Of a DNA stretch of 64,000 nucleotides, positions 17,097 through 26,776 are shown piece by piece (position 1 is the first letter of the stretch; each line of letters opens with the position of its first letter). Where the stretch lies: the NCBI GenBank assembly GCA_017504205.1, contig JAFVRO010000019.1, positions 62,001 to 126,000 of the forward strand. The letters are read 5' to 3'. Under the pieces are notes generated by a model that was not told the origin of the DNA, searched no databases, and saw only the letters and a program-made list of their open reading frames with translations. The position numbers and the translations under genes are program-made. This DNA comes from Clostridia bacterium (GTDB lineage: Bacteria > Bacillota > Clostridia > Oscillospirales > CAG-272).

Positions 17097-18719
17097 TTAC
17101 TGAACGGTTGCGGTATTTTTGTTACCGAAGAAGCCGTTTTCGATGATGAGATAGGGGGAGACGTGGACGTTATAGACGGTACACATCAGGTAGACTCCGT
17201 TGGTGGTTGTAAATCCGCTTTTGCCGGAGATGCCCACGGTATCCCCTGCTCCGACGAGGCTTCCCGGCTCTACCGAAATTTTGGAAAGGCGTGCGTACCA
17301 GGTACGCATACCTGCACCGTGGTCGAGGATGACGTAATAGCCGAGATACTGTGAGTATCCGCAGTGAAGCACTCTTCCGTCTGCGACGGCTATCGCGGCA
17401 TCGCCGTTATCGAGCTTATAGTCGACACCGTCCATCTGATATTTTGTGCCGTTTGAGAGTATGCGGTTATGACCGAAGCCGAGGTAGATGTTGGCATCGT
17501 TATATACCGTATGCGTATAGTCATTGAGGGTTTCAATTGCGGTATATGGCTCGGTGGTCATTGAAAAGACTGCCTCTTTGACGGATTCGTACTCTTTAAG
17601 AGAGGCTTCGCTTCTTGAGATTGAAATAAGCGCCTGTGATGCTTCATAGTCGCGGTCCTTTACGGTGCGTGACACTGTTTTTAGTGTGACGCTTTGCGAT
17701 TTACCGTCTGCCGTGACCGTCACGGTATAGGTGGCAGGGGTAGAGTCAAGCGGAAATGCTATCAGTGCAAAAAGCTCCTCGGCATTAAGGCTATGCAAGG
17801 TCAGCGGATAGGAGAGGGTTGGGGTTATCTGTGCGGTCGCGCTTTGGGCGTCACTGAAGTTCTTTACGCGCAGGACAGTATATTCGCCAAGCGTCACGGT
17901 ATCGGTATCAACGGACACCTCAAGCGTTTTTTCGGGTGGGGTAGGCTCTGTGCCGGAATTGCCCGTAAGCACCTCGAAGCAATATGTTGCCTTACCGACG
18001 ATGCCTTCGCCGTCCGTATACCATTCTGCATCAAGTCGGCAGGTGAGCTTGGAATATACTGATATATCCACTTCTGCAAGGGCGGAAAGTGAGCCGCCGA
18101 ACACTGCGTTATCGCCGTCGTAGAGAAAGACCGTACAGGTTGTGGGGGCATGGTTGAAAGCGAGGGGGAGCTTGGGGGATGTATTTGTAATACTTTCGGT
18201 TGGCACGGATGTGCTTGGCAGAGCCAACGTGCTTCCATCCTCCGAGCGATATGAAAGTTCTCGGGTCAGCGGATAGATTGGGGTGCTACCGCAGTTGAGG
18301 GTAGGGATCATCTGCAAGATGGGGGAGGAGTTAAGGCTTGCAAGAAAAGCATCCAGTGCGTGCTCGGTGACCTTATAGAACTTCTCGGAATTCACCGTGA
18401 AAGCGGCTTCCGTTTTGTCCTCTGAAAGATAGAAGCGATAGGTGTTTTCAGCCACGGTGCATTCAGCGTATTCCGAGTCCGACAGTGAGTCGGGAATGGC
18501 GGCAATGGGTGTGGCGTTCTCCGTGAGCAGAAGATACTGCTCGGCAGTTATCTCTGACGGTAGGCTTTGTTGGTTATCTGCGGGGGTGGAATCCTGCGGA
18601 TCCTTGGCTTGTCCGTTTGAGGTAAGGAGCATTATTATCACTATTGCGACGGTGGGTGCAAACACGAGGATTGAAAATACGGTATAGATTATTGCGGTTC
18701 TTTTCTTATGGGTTCCCAT
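17097..18719 (-). CDS. Membrane-anchored protein with degenerate M23 (LytM) domain
   Basis: A 540-residue protein with one N-terminal membrane helix (about 9-32), a long extracellular region rich in Thr/Ser/Pro and beta strands, and a C-terminal LytM-like domain (about 425-530). The LytM landmarks are readable (GRVLHCGYSQYLGYYVILDHG, GDTVGISGKSG). However, the zinc ligands look lost: the HxxxD segment is not seen, the usual YAHLS reads YARLS, and the HxH near the end reads YLM. It is thus probably non-catalytic, as in some SpoIIQ-type anchors. The start codon lies 8 bp after AAAGGAA. The LRR lipoprotein gene lies 19 bp upstream on the same strand. Confidence 0.8.
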   Translation of the reverse strand: MGTHKKRTAIIYTVFSILVFAPTVAIVIIMLLTSNGQAKDPQDSTPADNQQSLPSEITAEQYLLLTENATPIAAIPDSLSDSEYAECTVAENTYRFYLSEDKTEAAFTVNSEKFYKVTEHALDAFLASLNSSPILQMIPTLNCGSTPIYPLTRELSYRSEDGSTLALPSTSVPTESITNTSPKLPLAFNHAPTTCTVFLYDGDNAVFGGSLSALAEVDISVYSKLTCRLDAEWYTDGEGIVGKATYCFEVLTGNSGTEPTPPEKTLEVSVDTDTVTLGEYTVLRVKNFSDAQSATAQITPTLSYPLTLHSLNAEELFALIAFPLDSTPATYTVTVTADGKSQSVTLKTVSRTVKDRDYEASQALISISRSEASLKEYESVKEAVFSMTTEPYTAIETLNDYTHTVYNDANIYLGFGHNRILSNGTKYQMDGVDYKLDNGDAAIAVADGRVLHCGYSQYLGYYVILDHGAGMRTWYARLSKISVEPGSLVGAGDTVGISGKSGFTTTNGVYLMCTVYNVHVSPYLIIENGFFGNKNTATVQ

Positions 18720-18738
18720 TTTTTAATTCCTTTCTTTT

Positions 18739-19458
18739 TTACTGAGTTTTTGTCTGTATGCCGTAGCTTTTGGCGTAGGCGGATATGTAAGAGCCGTCGG
18801 GACATATAATGCAGAGCTTGCCCGAGCAATTTTCAAACACGCCGTAGCCGGCTTTGGTCACGGATTCGGGGACGGTGATCTCTTTGAGCGCAAATCCTTC
18901 CGAAAAGGCAAACCATCCAAGCTCCGTGACGGTGTTGGGGACAGTTACTGAGACAAAGGGTGATCTTGAAAAGGCGTTATCTGCAATTCCCGTTACAGTA
19001 TAACCGTCAAGGGTGGCGGGAATGTTGAGCGTTTGCGCGTTTCCGATGTATCCCGTTATGATCGCGCAGTTATTTTTCAGTGCGTACGTCAGGGTAACGC
19101 CGTCATTTGCAGGGGCGTCCTCTGTCGGTGGTGTAGCTCCGACATTTGAATCGGGTGGGGTGGTTTCGGTTGACGGTGGTGCGGTCAATGAGTCCTCAAT
19201 AATAGCACCGAGGTGCTTGATCTGAGATTTAAGCTCTTCTATCTCTGTTTTATATGTCACCTCATTCATATAGGCAATGCTTTTCTGTGCTGTCAACTCG
19301 TCCTGAAGGAGTGTGATCTGATCCGTAAGGTACTGAACTCTTTGATTGGCGCGTTCAAGCTCTGCGGAGTTCCCTTCACCGCTTGTGTTACAGGCTACAA
19401 GGCACAAAAGTGAAATCAACAGAGCTATAAAAAACGGCAAGATATACTTCTTTTGCAT
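18739..19458 (-). CDS. Lipoprotein with coiled coil and BspA-type leucine-rich repeats
   Basis: A 239-residue surface protein. A lipoprotein signal (about 1-22, lipobox LVAC) precedes a coiled coil (about 30-80, ELERANQRVQYLTDQITLL onward). A Thr/Pro-rich linker follows, then two or three BspA/LRR5 repeats (VTGIADNAFSRSP, VTELGWFAFSEGF, VTKAGYGVFENC). I use the ATG at 19458 because GGAGG lies about 8 bp upstream and a signal peptide follows directly; a longer reading from 19560 has neither. BspA repeats usually mediate surface adhesion. It is probably co-transcribed with the M23-like gene. Confidence 0.85.
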   Translation of the reverse strand: MQKKYILPFFIALLISLLCLVACNTSGEGNSAELERANQRVQYLTDQITLLQDELTAQKSIAYMNEVTYKTEIEELKSQIKHLGAIIEDSLTAPPSTETTPPDSNVGATPPTEDAPANDGVTLTYALKNNCAIITGYIGNAQTLNIPATLDGYTVTGIADNAFSRSPFVSVTVPNTVTELGWFAFSEGFALKEITVPESVTKAGYGVFENCSGKLCIICPDGSYISAYAKSYGIQTKTQ

Positions 19459-19577
19459 TTGTTTACCTCCTTTCTTTTTTATTAAGTATATCATCAAGGG
19501 ATTGAAAAAATGGGGGAATGGTGTCGTGCAAGAGGCGGTGGGAGCATTTTTGGATGTCACGCTTCTACATCAATCAA

Positions 19578-19608
19578 CAAAAAAGCCCACCTCACAAATG
19601 AGGTGGGA
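19578..19608 (-). terminator. Rho-independent terminator after the PHP/lamin-tail gene
   Basis: Read on the minus strand, CCCACCTCA and TGAGGTGGG (plus 19586-19594 and 19599-19607) form a 9-bp stem followed by a T run. It lies 6 bp past the stop. Confidence 0.85.
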
Positions 19609-19613
19609 AGAAT

Positions 19614-22600
19614 TTAAATATTTGTGGGAGTTGTGGGGGTCTTAGGGGTCGGTTGAAGCACTCCCGTCTTTTTGGATGTCTTGATGACCTGCTTTGCGCT
19701 CAGTGGCTTTTTTACTTTGCGCTTTTTAGTATCAGCAGTTTTCGGCTTTTTTATTTTGACCGACGCTTTGACCTTCGGGGGCTTCGGCGGTTTCGGGGGC
19801 TTTGCCTTGAGTGTGACCTTGGTTGACTCCTTGGTAGTGGTTTTTTTACCTTTTTCGCGTGATACGGTAGTAGTTACGGAGAGGGCGGTTGCGGTCGCTT
19901 TAGTAAGTTTCAGTGCGTCATCAAGCGGTGTGCTTTCAGCCTTTTGCGGTGCTTTGAGCTTACGGCATAGGAGTGCAGCTGCTCCTGCCGATGCGGCAAT
20001 AGCTGCGCCGCCGAGAGCGAGCGCGCCGAGAGCTTTTGCAAATCCGCGCTTTTTCTTCTGTCCTGACGGCAGATTTGATGCGATTCTTTCAGCTCTCTTT
20101 TCGTGCGCATTTGAAAGTCCCTTTGAGGTGGTCGTTGTTCTTGCGGTGACGATCCGTGGCTTTTGCTCGTCATATACTGTTCCCGGAATGACATCTACGC
20201 CCTGAGCGTAATACGGTGAGGTAACGGTCATTGAGGGCAAAAATCTGTACAATTTTTCCTCGTCGGGGACAAGCTCTGCGGTACGGATATCAAGTCCGAG
20301 ATTATAGGCTACTCTGCTGAAAACACCAAAATCATTGAAAAGCTCGATCCTTACGCCTTCAATCTCTGTTGTATGGATAATCTTCTTCTCTGTTCTGACT
20401 ATGCTTATATTTTCCTCGAGTTCACTTCCACGATTTGCGTTAAAGTCAGCTACCGTAAGCGGATTTTTTGAACCCGTGCACCAGACGACAAGAGACTTGA
20501 AGGGCTCGAGTGTAATATCGGGAAGTTGGAACGTAGCGCCCTCTCCCGGCTCCTTTCCTACGCCTAAATATCCTCTGAGAGAATACGCGGAAAGAGATAC
20601 GGGGTTACAGGTCGTATTATACAATGTCAGATATGGGAATGGATTTTTGACCGTGGTTCCGTCATCAAGAGTTACATCGCTGCTGAGTGGCATAACGGAG
20701 GTAATGATGAGGGGGCTGAGCATAACGAAGCGTGAATCTGCCTTAACGATTTTTTTGCCTTTTGAGCGCGCGACGGCGTGGGCAACAACTGTAAGTTTAT
20801 ACTTTCCGCCGAAGGTCGGAACATTTACTCTGATGTCTGCCGTGCTTCCTGCGGTAATTTTTGAAACGTACGCCGAGGCATATGGGCACAAGGTCTCACA
20901 GTTAAATCCGTGCGCTTCCGTAATATAAAAATCGAGACGCGCGCTTGAAATGGCGCAGGAGGTATTATTTTTGAGTCCTACGTGAATATTATATGGCTTT
21001 GTAACGTCAAGGGATGAGGATACGTCGAGCTCGGAGATTTCGATGCTTTCGTCCTCTTCTATCCAGACGGGGGCTGAAACCGTATTGCCTGCGGCATTTG
21101 TTATAAGGACGTAATAATAATCGTATTCAACAGGGAGAGTCGGACACCACACGAGTGACTGCTTGATGCCGGCATTGACTGTGGCTACCTTAATTCCGTT
21201 TTCGGCAACTATTGATACTTCACCCAAGCCACATGCGTTTTCAGTAGTAACACTTATTTCAAAGTTAAGGGATTCAGGGTTGACGATGGTTGATCCAAGC
21301 CATTCACCGTTTACTTTATAGATAAGTCTAATAGATTTGTCCGATGCGGAGTAGCTACGGCGCTTACGCATAGCCTCGACGATATTTTCGCGTGTAAGTG
21401 CGGGAGCAAGCAAGAATGTGGTATTAGGAACGTTAAGAGTCCAATTATTGTTATGATCGTCTCCGTTAAATGCAGGGGATACCTTCCAGCCTTTCTTCAG
21501 CGCGAGCGCATATTCGCAGATCTGAGCATCATTTTTTATCTCGACAAGGCACATTTGTTCCCTGATCGCATCATTGATATGAGAGAATTCACAGAAATTT
21601 CCCCATCTGTATCCGGGGTGATTGAACATTGCTACGGCATTGGGATCTGCTTCTATATCGGCAAAAAGATCAGGCATTGAGCAACCTGTTGGATATCGCT
21701 GAATCCATTCCGTATTGAGAACGTTCATATGTCCCCAGGCGCCGTTACGGCCTCCCCAAGTCATTTCCCAGCCGTAGAGTGCTGCGAATTTACCCGGATC
21801 GTCAAGCTCTTTTGCAACGCACAGCTGCTCGGGGTACTCTGTCGCGCCCATATCGTTGGAGTGGTCTGTTACGGCGAAGAAATCTACTCCGCCGACGTCG
21901 CGGGCAAATTCGATTGCGTGGCGCTGAGTTGCCACTCCGTCGGAATTGATTGAATGGGAGTGGAACTCACCAAAATACAGATTGAGTTCTTTCCCGTCAC
22001 TGACGGAGAAATTATATGCGATATAGTTATGATTACCGAGATTATCGAAAAGTGCGAGTTCGAACTTATGTTCTCCCTTTTTCAGATTTTTCACTTTGCA
22101 GGAAAAACCGTTTTCCGTCCATTTTACGGCGTGAGATATATTCTTTTTATCGATACAAAGTATACATTTTGAGGCGTTGATTCCGGAAATATCGAAATAC
22201 TTGCCCTTGATCTCAATGACTGAATCATCATCTGTCTCAAAGCAGTAGCCCTTTGATGGGATAGCAGACAGCAATTCGGGGCCTTCGTTATCGTAGATGC
22301 TTACTGTGAATGTACTATCACTGCTTCCAAGCTGAGATTCACGGATACTATCAAAAGCAAAGTAATAGAAGCTGAGTTTTTTCAACCGTTTTATTACATA
22401 TGCGGGGACTGTGACACTATAGACGTTGTTCTTTTCGGTGCGTGTTGCACAAAGCTTTGTGGGAACGGAATTTGAATCAAGATAATAAATACCTGTATCT
22501 GTTACCTTTTTATCTATCACGGCATAGGTAAGTGTGAGCGCTCCATCCTTGTGATAAATATGTGTGGTGTCTGTATCCGGAATTATTACCGGAGGAAGAA

Positions 22601-23585
22601 TATCTGTAAAATCGGGGATTGCTTGCGACACATCGAGATATCCCGGAGTAGGTGCGACGTGTCGGCGGATATTTTTCATTTTAGTTGGGTTACTTAAATC
22701 TATACCCCAAAGAGCGGAATGATTGACTCTTATGTCATATTCCATTGGTACCTCGTTAAGATACACTGAGCAGACGGAATTTTCAAGCGCGGAGTCCTTT
22801 TTCAGCACTGACACCGTATACGGAATCATTCTGATCGGAAGACGGTCGCACCTCGGCTTTAAGCGATATTCACCGTTCGGAAGTAGCGTGCATATCTCGG
22901 GGAAAACTACATTGATTTTTTCAGGCGAGATGGGCTCATATCCGACACAGTAACGGTAGTCCTCGTTACACGCGTTGCAGAATCCCTCTTGGGAAAGATA
23001 TTGCTCGCGGATCGGTATTTTTTGTTTTGGTGTATTGAATACTACTGCGGCGGTGCTTTTGGGCGGAAGAAGACACTCCCCTTCTGTCTCACAAAGCGGA
23101 TTAATTACCAAATTCTGAGGCGCAAGAGGATCAAATCCGCCATAGATGGCAACCTGATAATTATAAAGGTCTATGGGCTCTGAGGTAGTATTGGTAAGCT
23201 CAAGAAATGCACTGCAGGTAGTTCCCTTCGGACGTGCTGACATTTCCGAGATATACAGCTCGGGTATATTTGGTATAGCTACCGCGTTGCACCGACAGGA
23301 GATAATGTTCTCTCCCTCAAAGGATATGGAATATGAGAGCGTTCCTGTTTCCTTTATAAAAGTTGACGGTATAATGGAGCTGAATATGTTATATACCTTT
23401 CCGTTGAGTTCAATGCTTCCCTTGTTTGCCATCGGGAGCTCGATACTTACGTCTGCCAAGGTGGCGTTAAGCTTCAGCGCGTCATCACTAACGGAGAGAT
23501 CTGACAGTGCGCAGATCGCTATCTGCAGGCTTTTGCCAAGAAAAGCTATTTTGGTTGGGGAATGGAATAATTGCTTACTGATCAT
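19614..23585 (-). CDS. Large CehA/McbA-type PHP hydrolase with lamin-tail domains and basic tail
   Basis: A 1323-residue protein. A lamin-tail (LTD) domain lies at about 110-230 (SAFLELTNTTSEPIDLYNYQ). A PHP metallohydrolase of the CehA/McbA type spans about 535-760: YFGEFHSHSINSDG and FFAVTDHSND carry metal ligands and FNGDDH is near its end. Ig-like domains and a second LTD (about 955-1075) follow. The end has one hydrophobic stretch (about 1195-1220) and then about 100 Lys/Pro/Thr-rich residues. No signal peptide is seen at the chosen start, which has an AAAGGA site, so location is unclear. The PHP activity is likely phosphoesterase-type; the substrate is unknown. Confidence 0.85.
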   Translation of the reverse strand: MISKQLFHSPTKIAFLGKSLQIAICALSDLSVSDDALKLNATLADVSIELPMANKGSIELNGKVYNIFSSIIPSTFIKETGTLSYSISFEGENIISCRCNAVAIPNIPELYISEMSARPKGTTCSAFLELTNTTSEPIDLYNYQVAIYGGFDPLAPQNLVINPLCETEGECLLPPKSTAAVVFNTPKQKIPIREQYLSQEGFCNACNEDYRYCVGYEPISPEKINVVFPEICTLLPNGEYRLKPRCDRLPIRMIPYTVSVLKKDSALENSVCSVYLNEVPMEYDIRVNHSALWGIDLSNPTKMKNIRRHVAPTPGYLDVSQAIPDFTDILPPVIIPDTDTTHIYHKDGALTLTYAVIDKKVTDTGIYYLDSNSVPTKLCATRTEKNNVYSVTVPAYVIKRLKKLSFYYFAFDSIRESQLGSSDSTFTVSIYDNEGPELLSAIPSKGYCFETDDDSVIEIKGKYFDISGINASKCILCIDKKNISHAVKWTENGFSCKVKNLKKGEHKFELALFDNLGNHNYIAYNFSVSDGKELNLYFGEFHSHSINSDGVATQRHAIEFARDVGGVDFFAVTDHSNDMGATEYPEQLCVAKELDDPGKFAALYGWEMTWGGRNGAWGHMNVLNTEWIQRYPTGCSMPDLFADIEADPNAVAMFNHPGYRWGNFCEFSHINDAIREQMCLVEIKNDAQICEYALALKKGWKVSPAFNGDDHNNNWTLNVPNTTFLLAPALTRENIVEAMRKRRSYSASDKSIRLIYKVNGEWLGSTIVNPESLNFEISVTTENACGLGEVSIVAENGIKVATVNAGIKQSLVWCPTLPVEYDYYYVLITNAAGNTVSAPVWIEEDESIEISELDVSSSLDVTKPYNIHVGLKNNTSCAISSARLDFYITEAHGFNCETLCPYASAYVSKITAGSTADIRVNVPTFGGKYKLTVVAHAVARSKGKKIVKADSRFVMLSPLIITSVMPLSSDVTLDDGTTVKNPFPYLTLYNTTCNPVSLSAYSLRGYLGVGKEPGEGATFQLPDITLEPFKSLVVWCTGSKNPLTVADFNANRGSELEENISIVRTEKKIIHTTEIEGVRIELFNDFGVFSRVAYNLGLDIRTAELVPDEEKLYRFLPSMTVTSPYYAQGVDVIPGTVYDEQKPRIVTARTTTTSKGLSNAHEKRAERIASNLPSGQKKKRGFAKALGALALGGAAIAASAGAAALLCRKLKAPQKAESTPLDDALKLTKATATALSVTTTVSREKGKKTTTKESTKVTLKAKPPKPPKPPKVKASVKIKKPKTADTKKRKVKKPLSAKQVIKTSKKTGVLQPTPKTPTTPTNI

Positions 23586-23853
23586 TCTTTGTTCCTTTCT
23601 TGATTATGATAGGCTAAAATCTTAAGTGCTTTTAAATCGGGACTTTACTTATTGCTTTTATTATGTGATCTGTTCTTTGAAAGTTTTTCGCCGGAGTTTA
23701 ATAGCCTGTGAGGCATATAATTTGGCTTGTGCGTTGAGTGGTCGCGGTCACCGTTGGCTTTTGCCGATAAAAGAAGTTTTACAGACAGAATGGTATATTT
23801 GATTTGCATTCATAGCTTACTCTATTCAAAAGTGGGTTCGGATTGGACAGTGG

Positions 23854-24585
23854 TTACATAATCATACAAAGCAGGATAGGTATAAACATTGCAGGAAGGT
23901 AGTTCATTATCTTTATTTTTGACACGCCGAGCAAATTAAATGCAAGACCGATGATGAGTACAGAGCCTGCAGCGGTCATTTCGGTAATAACTGCGGCACT
24001 GAGCAGGGGGGCAAGCAAGCCTGCCAGAAGCGTAATGGTACCTTGAAAAACGAATACAAATACAGCAGACAAAAGAACGCCAAAGCCGAGAGATGCGGCA
24101 AGCACGGTTGATGATATCAGGTCGAGTATGGATTTAGTATATAGCATCTGATGATCTGAACTGATGCCGCTATTAAGTGCGCCAATTATAGTCATTGCTC
24201 CCACGCAGAACAGAAGGCTTGCACTGACAAATCCCTGCGAAACGCTCCCGTCCTTCCCTTTCGTTCTGGCTTCGATCTTAGCGCCGAGCAGATTCAGGAG
24301 CTTGTCAAGATCAAGCAACGTGCCTATAATACCGCCTATTGTTATAGACAATATCAGTATAAGGTGGTTTTCGGTCTTTATTGCGCCTGCAGCTCCTATA
24401 GCCAGAGTGCAAAGCGCCAAGCCCTTCATAAGAGTATCGGAAAGTGCGGCACCAAACGCCTTTCCTTTTTCCTTGAATCCGCCTGAGACGCGGCTGAGCA
24501 GAAATTTTATAAGCAATCCAAACGACGAGCCGAGAATTACTGTAGCAGTATTAACAATGGTACCCCAGAGCTTTAGTGATGACAT
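23854..24585 (-). CDS. DUF554 family membrane protein
   Basis: A 243-residue integral membrane protein with about seven hydrophobic segments. The family opening is present (GTIVNTATVILGSSFGLLIK) along with LALCTLAIGAAGAI, GGIIGTLLDLD and a C-terminal GLAFNLLGVSKIKIMNYLPA typical of DUF554 (YdfK/YqgA type). Function is unknown; a transporter role has been suggested for the family but not shown. It is transcribed alone on the minus strand, divergent from the GH20 gene. The 268 bp between it and the PHP gene hold nothing I can identify. Confidence 0.9.
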   Translation of the reverse strand: MSSLKLWGTIVNTATVILGSSFGLLIKFLLSRVSGGFKEKGKAFGAALSDTLMKGLALCTLAIGAAGAIKTENHLILILSITIGGIIGTLLDLDKLLNLLGAKIEARTKGKDGSVSQGFVSASLLFCVGAMTIIGALNSGISSDHQMLYTKSILDLISSTVLAASLGFGVLLSAVFVFVFQGTITLLAGLLAPLLSAAVITEMTAAGSVLIIGLAFNLLGVSKIKIMNYLPAMFIPILLCMIM

Positions 24586-24621
24586 AGTACTTCCTTCATT
24601 TCTACATTTGTATACAGTTTA

Positions 24622-24650
24622 ATTAAAGCACAAAGTGATATTTTTTTCAA
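24622..24650 (-). promoter_or_regulatory. Possible promoter of the DUF554 gene
   Basis: On the minus strand TTGAAA (plus 24645-24650), a 17-bp spacer and TTTAAT (24622-24627) lie 37 bp before the start. The -10 is weak. Confidence 0.4.
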
Positions 24651-24716
24651 CGTAATATTGTTAATATTATACTAATTTTTATTTAAAATGAGTGCGCATA
24701 TATTTTCGAAAACCTA

Positions 24717-24745
24717 TTGCAAAACAGGAAATATTTTGATATAAT
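24717..24745 (+). promoter_or_regulatory. Predicted promoter of the glycosidase genes
   Basis: TTGCAA (24717-24722), a 17-bp spacer and TATAAT (24740-24745) lie 52 bp before the GH20-like gene. Confidence 0.7.
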
Positions 24746-24797
24746 AGAATTCAAGGTAATTTATACCGTAATGCTTGGAATAAGAAAGGATATCGAT

Positions 24798-26714
24798 ATG
24801 GCATTTAATAAAAAGTCTGAAATCAAGCGCGTATATTTCACTTTTATTGACGATGAGCTTCTTGATGGATTCAGGGAGATATGCGAGCAGGCATCGCTTG
24901 AGCTTGCAGGTGAGAATGAGCGCGAAGGAGCTTTCGGCATTGCTGTAATAAAGGGAGATAAGTTCTCTATAGAACGTGTTAAATGTACTAAATGCGGAGC
25001 AACGGCTAAGATTACATACACGCAAAAGGCAGAATTCTTCCGTGCGTGCTCTATGCTTGCAGCTTTTATTGACAGTGACGAGGCAGATATCAAGCAGATC
25101 CCGAATGATTCCATGCTTTGTCTTATGGCAGATATGTCGAGAAATGCGGTTTATAATATTCCATCTGCAAAGCGCATGATCAGATATCTTGCGCTTATGG
25201 GATTCAATTCTCTTATGCTTTACACGGAAGATACCTACGAGCTTCCGGGATACCCGTATTTCGGTCATATGAGAGGACGTTTCACGAAACAGGAGCTCAA
25301 GGAGATCGACGATTACGCTTACATGCTGGGTATTGAGGTTATCCCATGCGTTCAGGCACTTGCACATCTTTCCACGGCTCTTCGTTGGCCCGATTTTCAC
25401 GGATATAAGGACACGAATGACATACTTTTAGTAGGACACGAAAAAACGTATAACTATATCAAGGCAGTTCTTGACTTATGCAGCGAATGTTTCCGTTCAC
25501 GCAGAATAAATCTCGGTATGGACGAGGCATTTCAGTTAGGCCGCGGACAATATCTCACTAAGAACGGATATCGGACTTCCAGTGAAATTATGCTTGAGCA
25601 CCTTGACAGGGTCATTAATTTATGCAGTGAAGCAGGATTAGCACCTATGATCTGGTCTGATATGTTTTTCAGAATTGAGTTCAATGGACAGTACAGAGTG
25701 GCTGAGGGGGAAATTTCGAAAGAGGTTATAGACTTAATTCCAGACAGTCTGACTCCTATATATTGGGATTACAACTCACTTTCTAAGGAAATTTTCTCGC
25801 ATATGATTGATTGCCATCTCAAGTTCAAAACACCGGTAATTTTTGCGGGTGGAGCTTGGAAATGGTCAGGATTTGCACCGCACAACCGCCGTTCTTTGGA
25901 ATCTACCAAAATGCAACTTGACGTATGTGAGAGCAAGGGAGTCAAGAATATTATCGTCACTGCATGGGGTGACAATGGCGGAGAGGCATCTCAATTTGCA
26001 CCGCTTCCCGTTCTTCTTTACTTTGCTGAACGAGTATATTGCAAAAACGATGACACTGAGCACCTTGAAGTAAGATCCAAAGAGTGCTTTAACATTGGAT
26101 ATGAGGCATTATTAACACTTGACGCGCCAAATGAGCTTCCCGGAGCCGTTGAGATAGTTGGCCGTCATCCTAATCCTTCAAGATATTTGCTTTACAACGA
26201 TCCGCTTGAAGGCTTATTTGACAGGCATCTTATTCCTGAAACGGTAGCTAACGGTTTCAAAGAGGCGGCGCGTCGACTTGAGGCTTACTGTGACAACGAA
26301 AACTTTGGTTACATATATCAGACACTTGCATCCCTTTGCAGACTGTTAGCGGTTAAAGCTGATCTTTCAGAAAGAATGCGTACTGCATACTGCGCAGGGG
26401 ACAGGCAGGCACTCACAGAGATTAAAAACACAATTCCTGAGATTATTGCGTTGCTTGAGGATTTCATAAATAAGTTCCGTACACAATGGTATCTTGAGAA
26501 TAAGACTTTTGGCCTTACCAACTCCGAGTTACGTTTGGGCGGACTCAAGGAAAGGCTATATTCCACAAAAATGCGTCTTGAGTCTTATCTTGACGGTAAG
26601 ATAGAGCGCATTGAGGAGCTTGAGCAGCCTTCTTTGCCTATTAAGGAAAATTCTGACAGGCAGTATGTCAATTTCCAAAATTGGACCGCAACCGCAACAG
26701 TCGGCGTAATGTAA
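24798..26714 (+). CDS. GH20-like beta-N-acetylhexosaminidase
   Basis: A 638-residue cytoplasmic protein (no signal peptide). After a small N-terminal domain, a TIM barrel starts near residue 110 (MADMSRNAVYN, MIRYLALMGFNSLMLYTEDTY is its first strand/helix). The GH20 acid pair lies in RRINLGMDEAF, aligned with the family's Asp-Glu. A helical C-terminal region (about 480-620) follows. GH20 enzymes remove terminal GlcNAc or GalNAc from glycans. The start at 24798 is supported by GAAAGGA 7 bp upstream. A second, frameshifted glycosidase-like gene follows after 62 bp, suggesting a small intracellular glycan-utilisation unit without its transporter. Confidence 0.8.
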   Translation: MAFNKKSEIKRVYFTFIDDELLDGFREICEQASLELAGENEREGAFGIAVIKGDKFSIERVKCTKCGATAKITYTQKAEFFRACSMLAAFIDSDEADIKQIPNDSMLCLMADMSRNAVYNIPSAKRMIRYLALMGFNSLMLYTEDTYELPGYPYFGHMRGRFTKQELKEIDDYAYMLGIEVIPCVQALAHLSTALRWPDFHGYKDTNDILLVGHEKTYNYIKAVLDLCSECFRSRRINLGMDEAFQLGRGQYLTKNGYRTSSEIMLEHLDRVINLCSEAGLAPMIWSDMFFRIEFNGQYRVAEGEISKEVIDLIPDSLTPIYWDYNSLSKEIFSHMIDCHLKFKTPVIFAGGAWKWSGFAPHNRRSLESTKMQLDVCESKGVKNIIVTAWGDNGGEASQFAPLPVLLYFAERVYCKNDDTEHLEVRSKECFNIGYEALLTLDAPNELPGAVEIVGRHPNPSRYLLYNDPLEGLFDRHLIPETVANGFKEAARRLEAYCDNENFGYIYQTLASLCRLLAVKADLSERMRTAYCAGDRQALTEIKNTIPEIIALLEDFINKFRTQWYLENKTFGLTNSELRLGGLKERLYSTKMRLESYLDGKIERIEELEQPSLPIKENSDRQYVNFQNWTATATVGVM

Positions 26715-26776
26715 CTTCAGAAAACTACCCGTCTGTTACATACGGGATGTTATAAAAAATACAAAGGAGAATTTCA

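Noticed and set aside
19672-20205. 177-residue plus-strand hydrophobic reading frame
   Set aside because: It is the complement of the Lys/Pro-rich tail of the PHP protein, which explains its composition.
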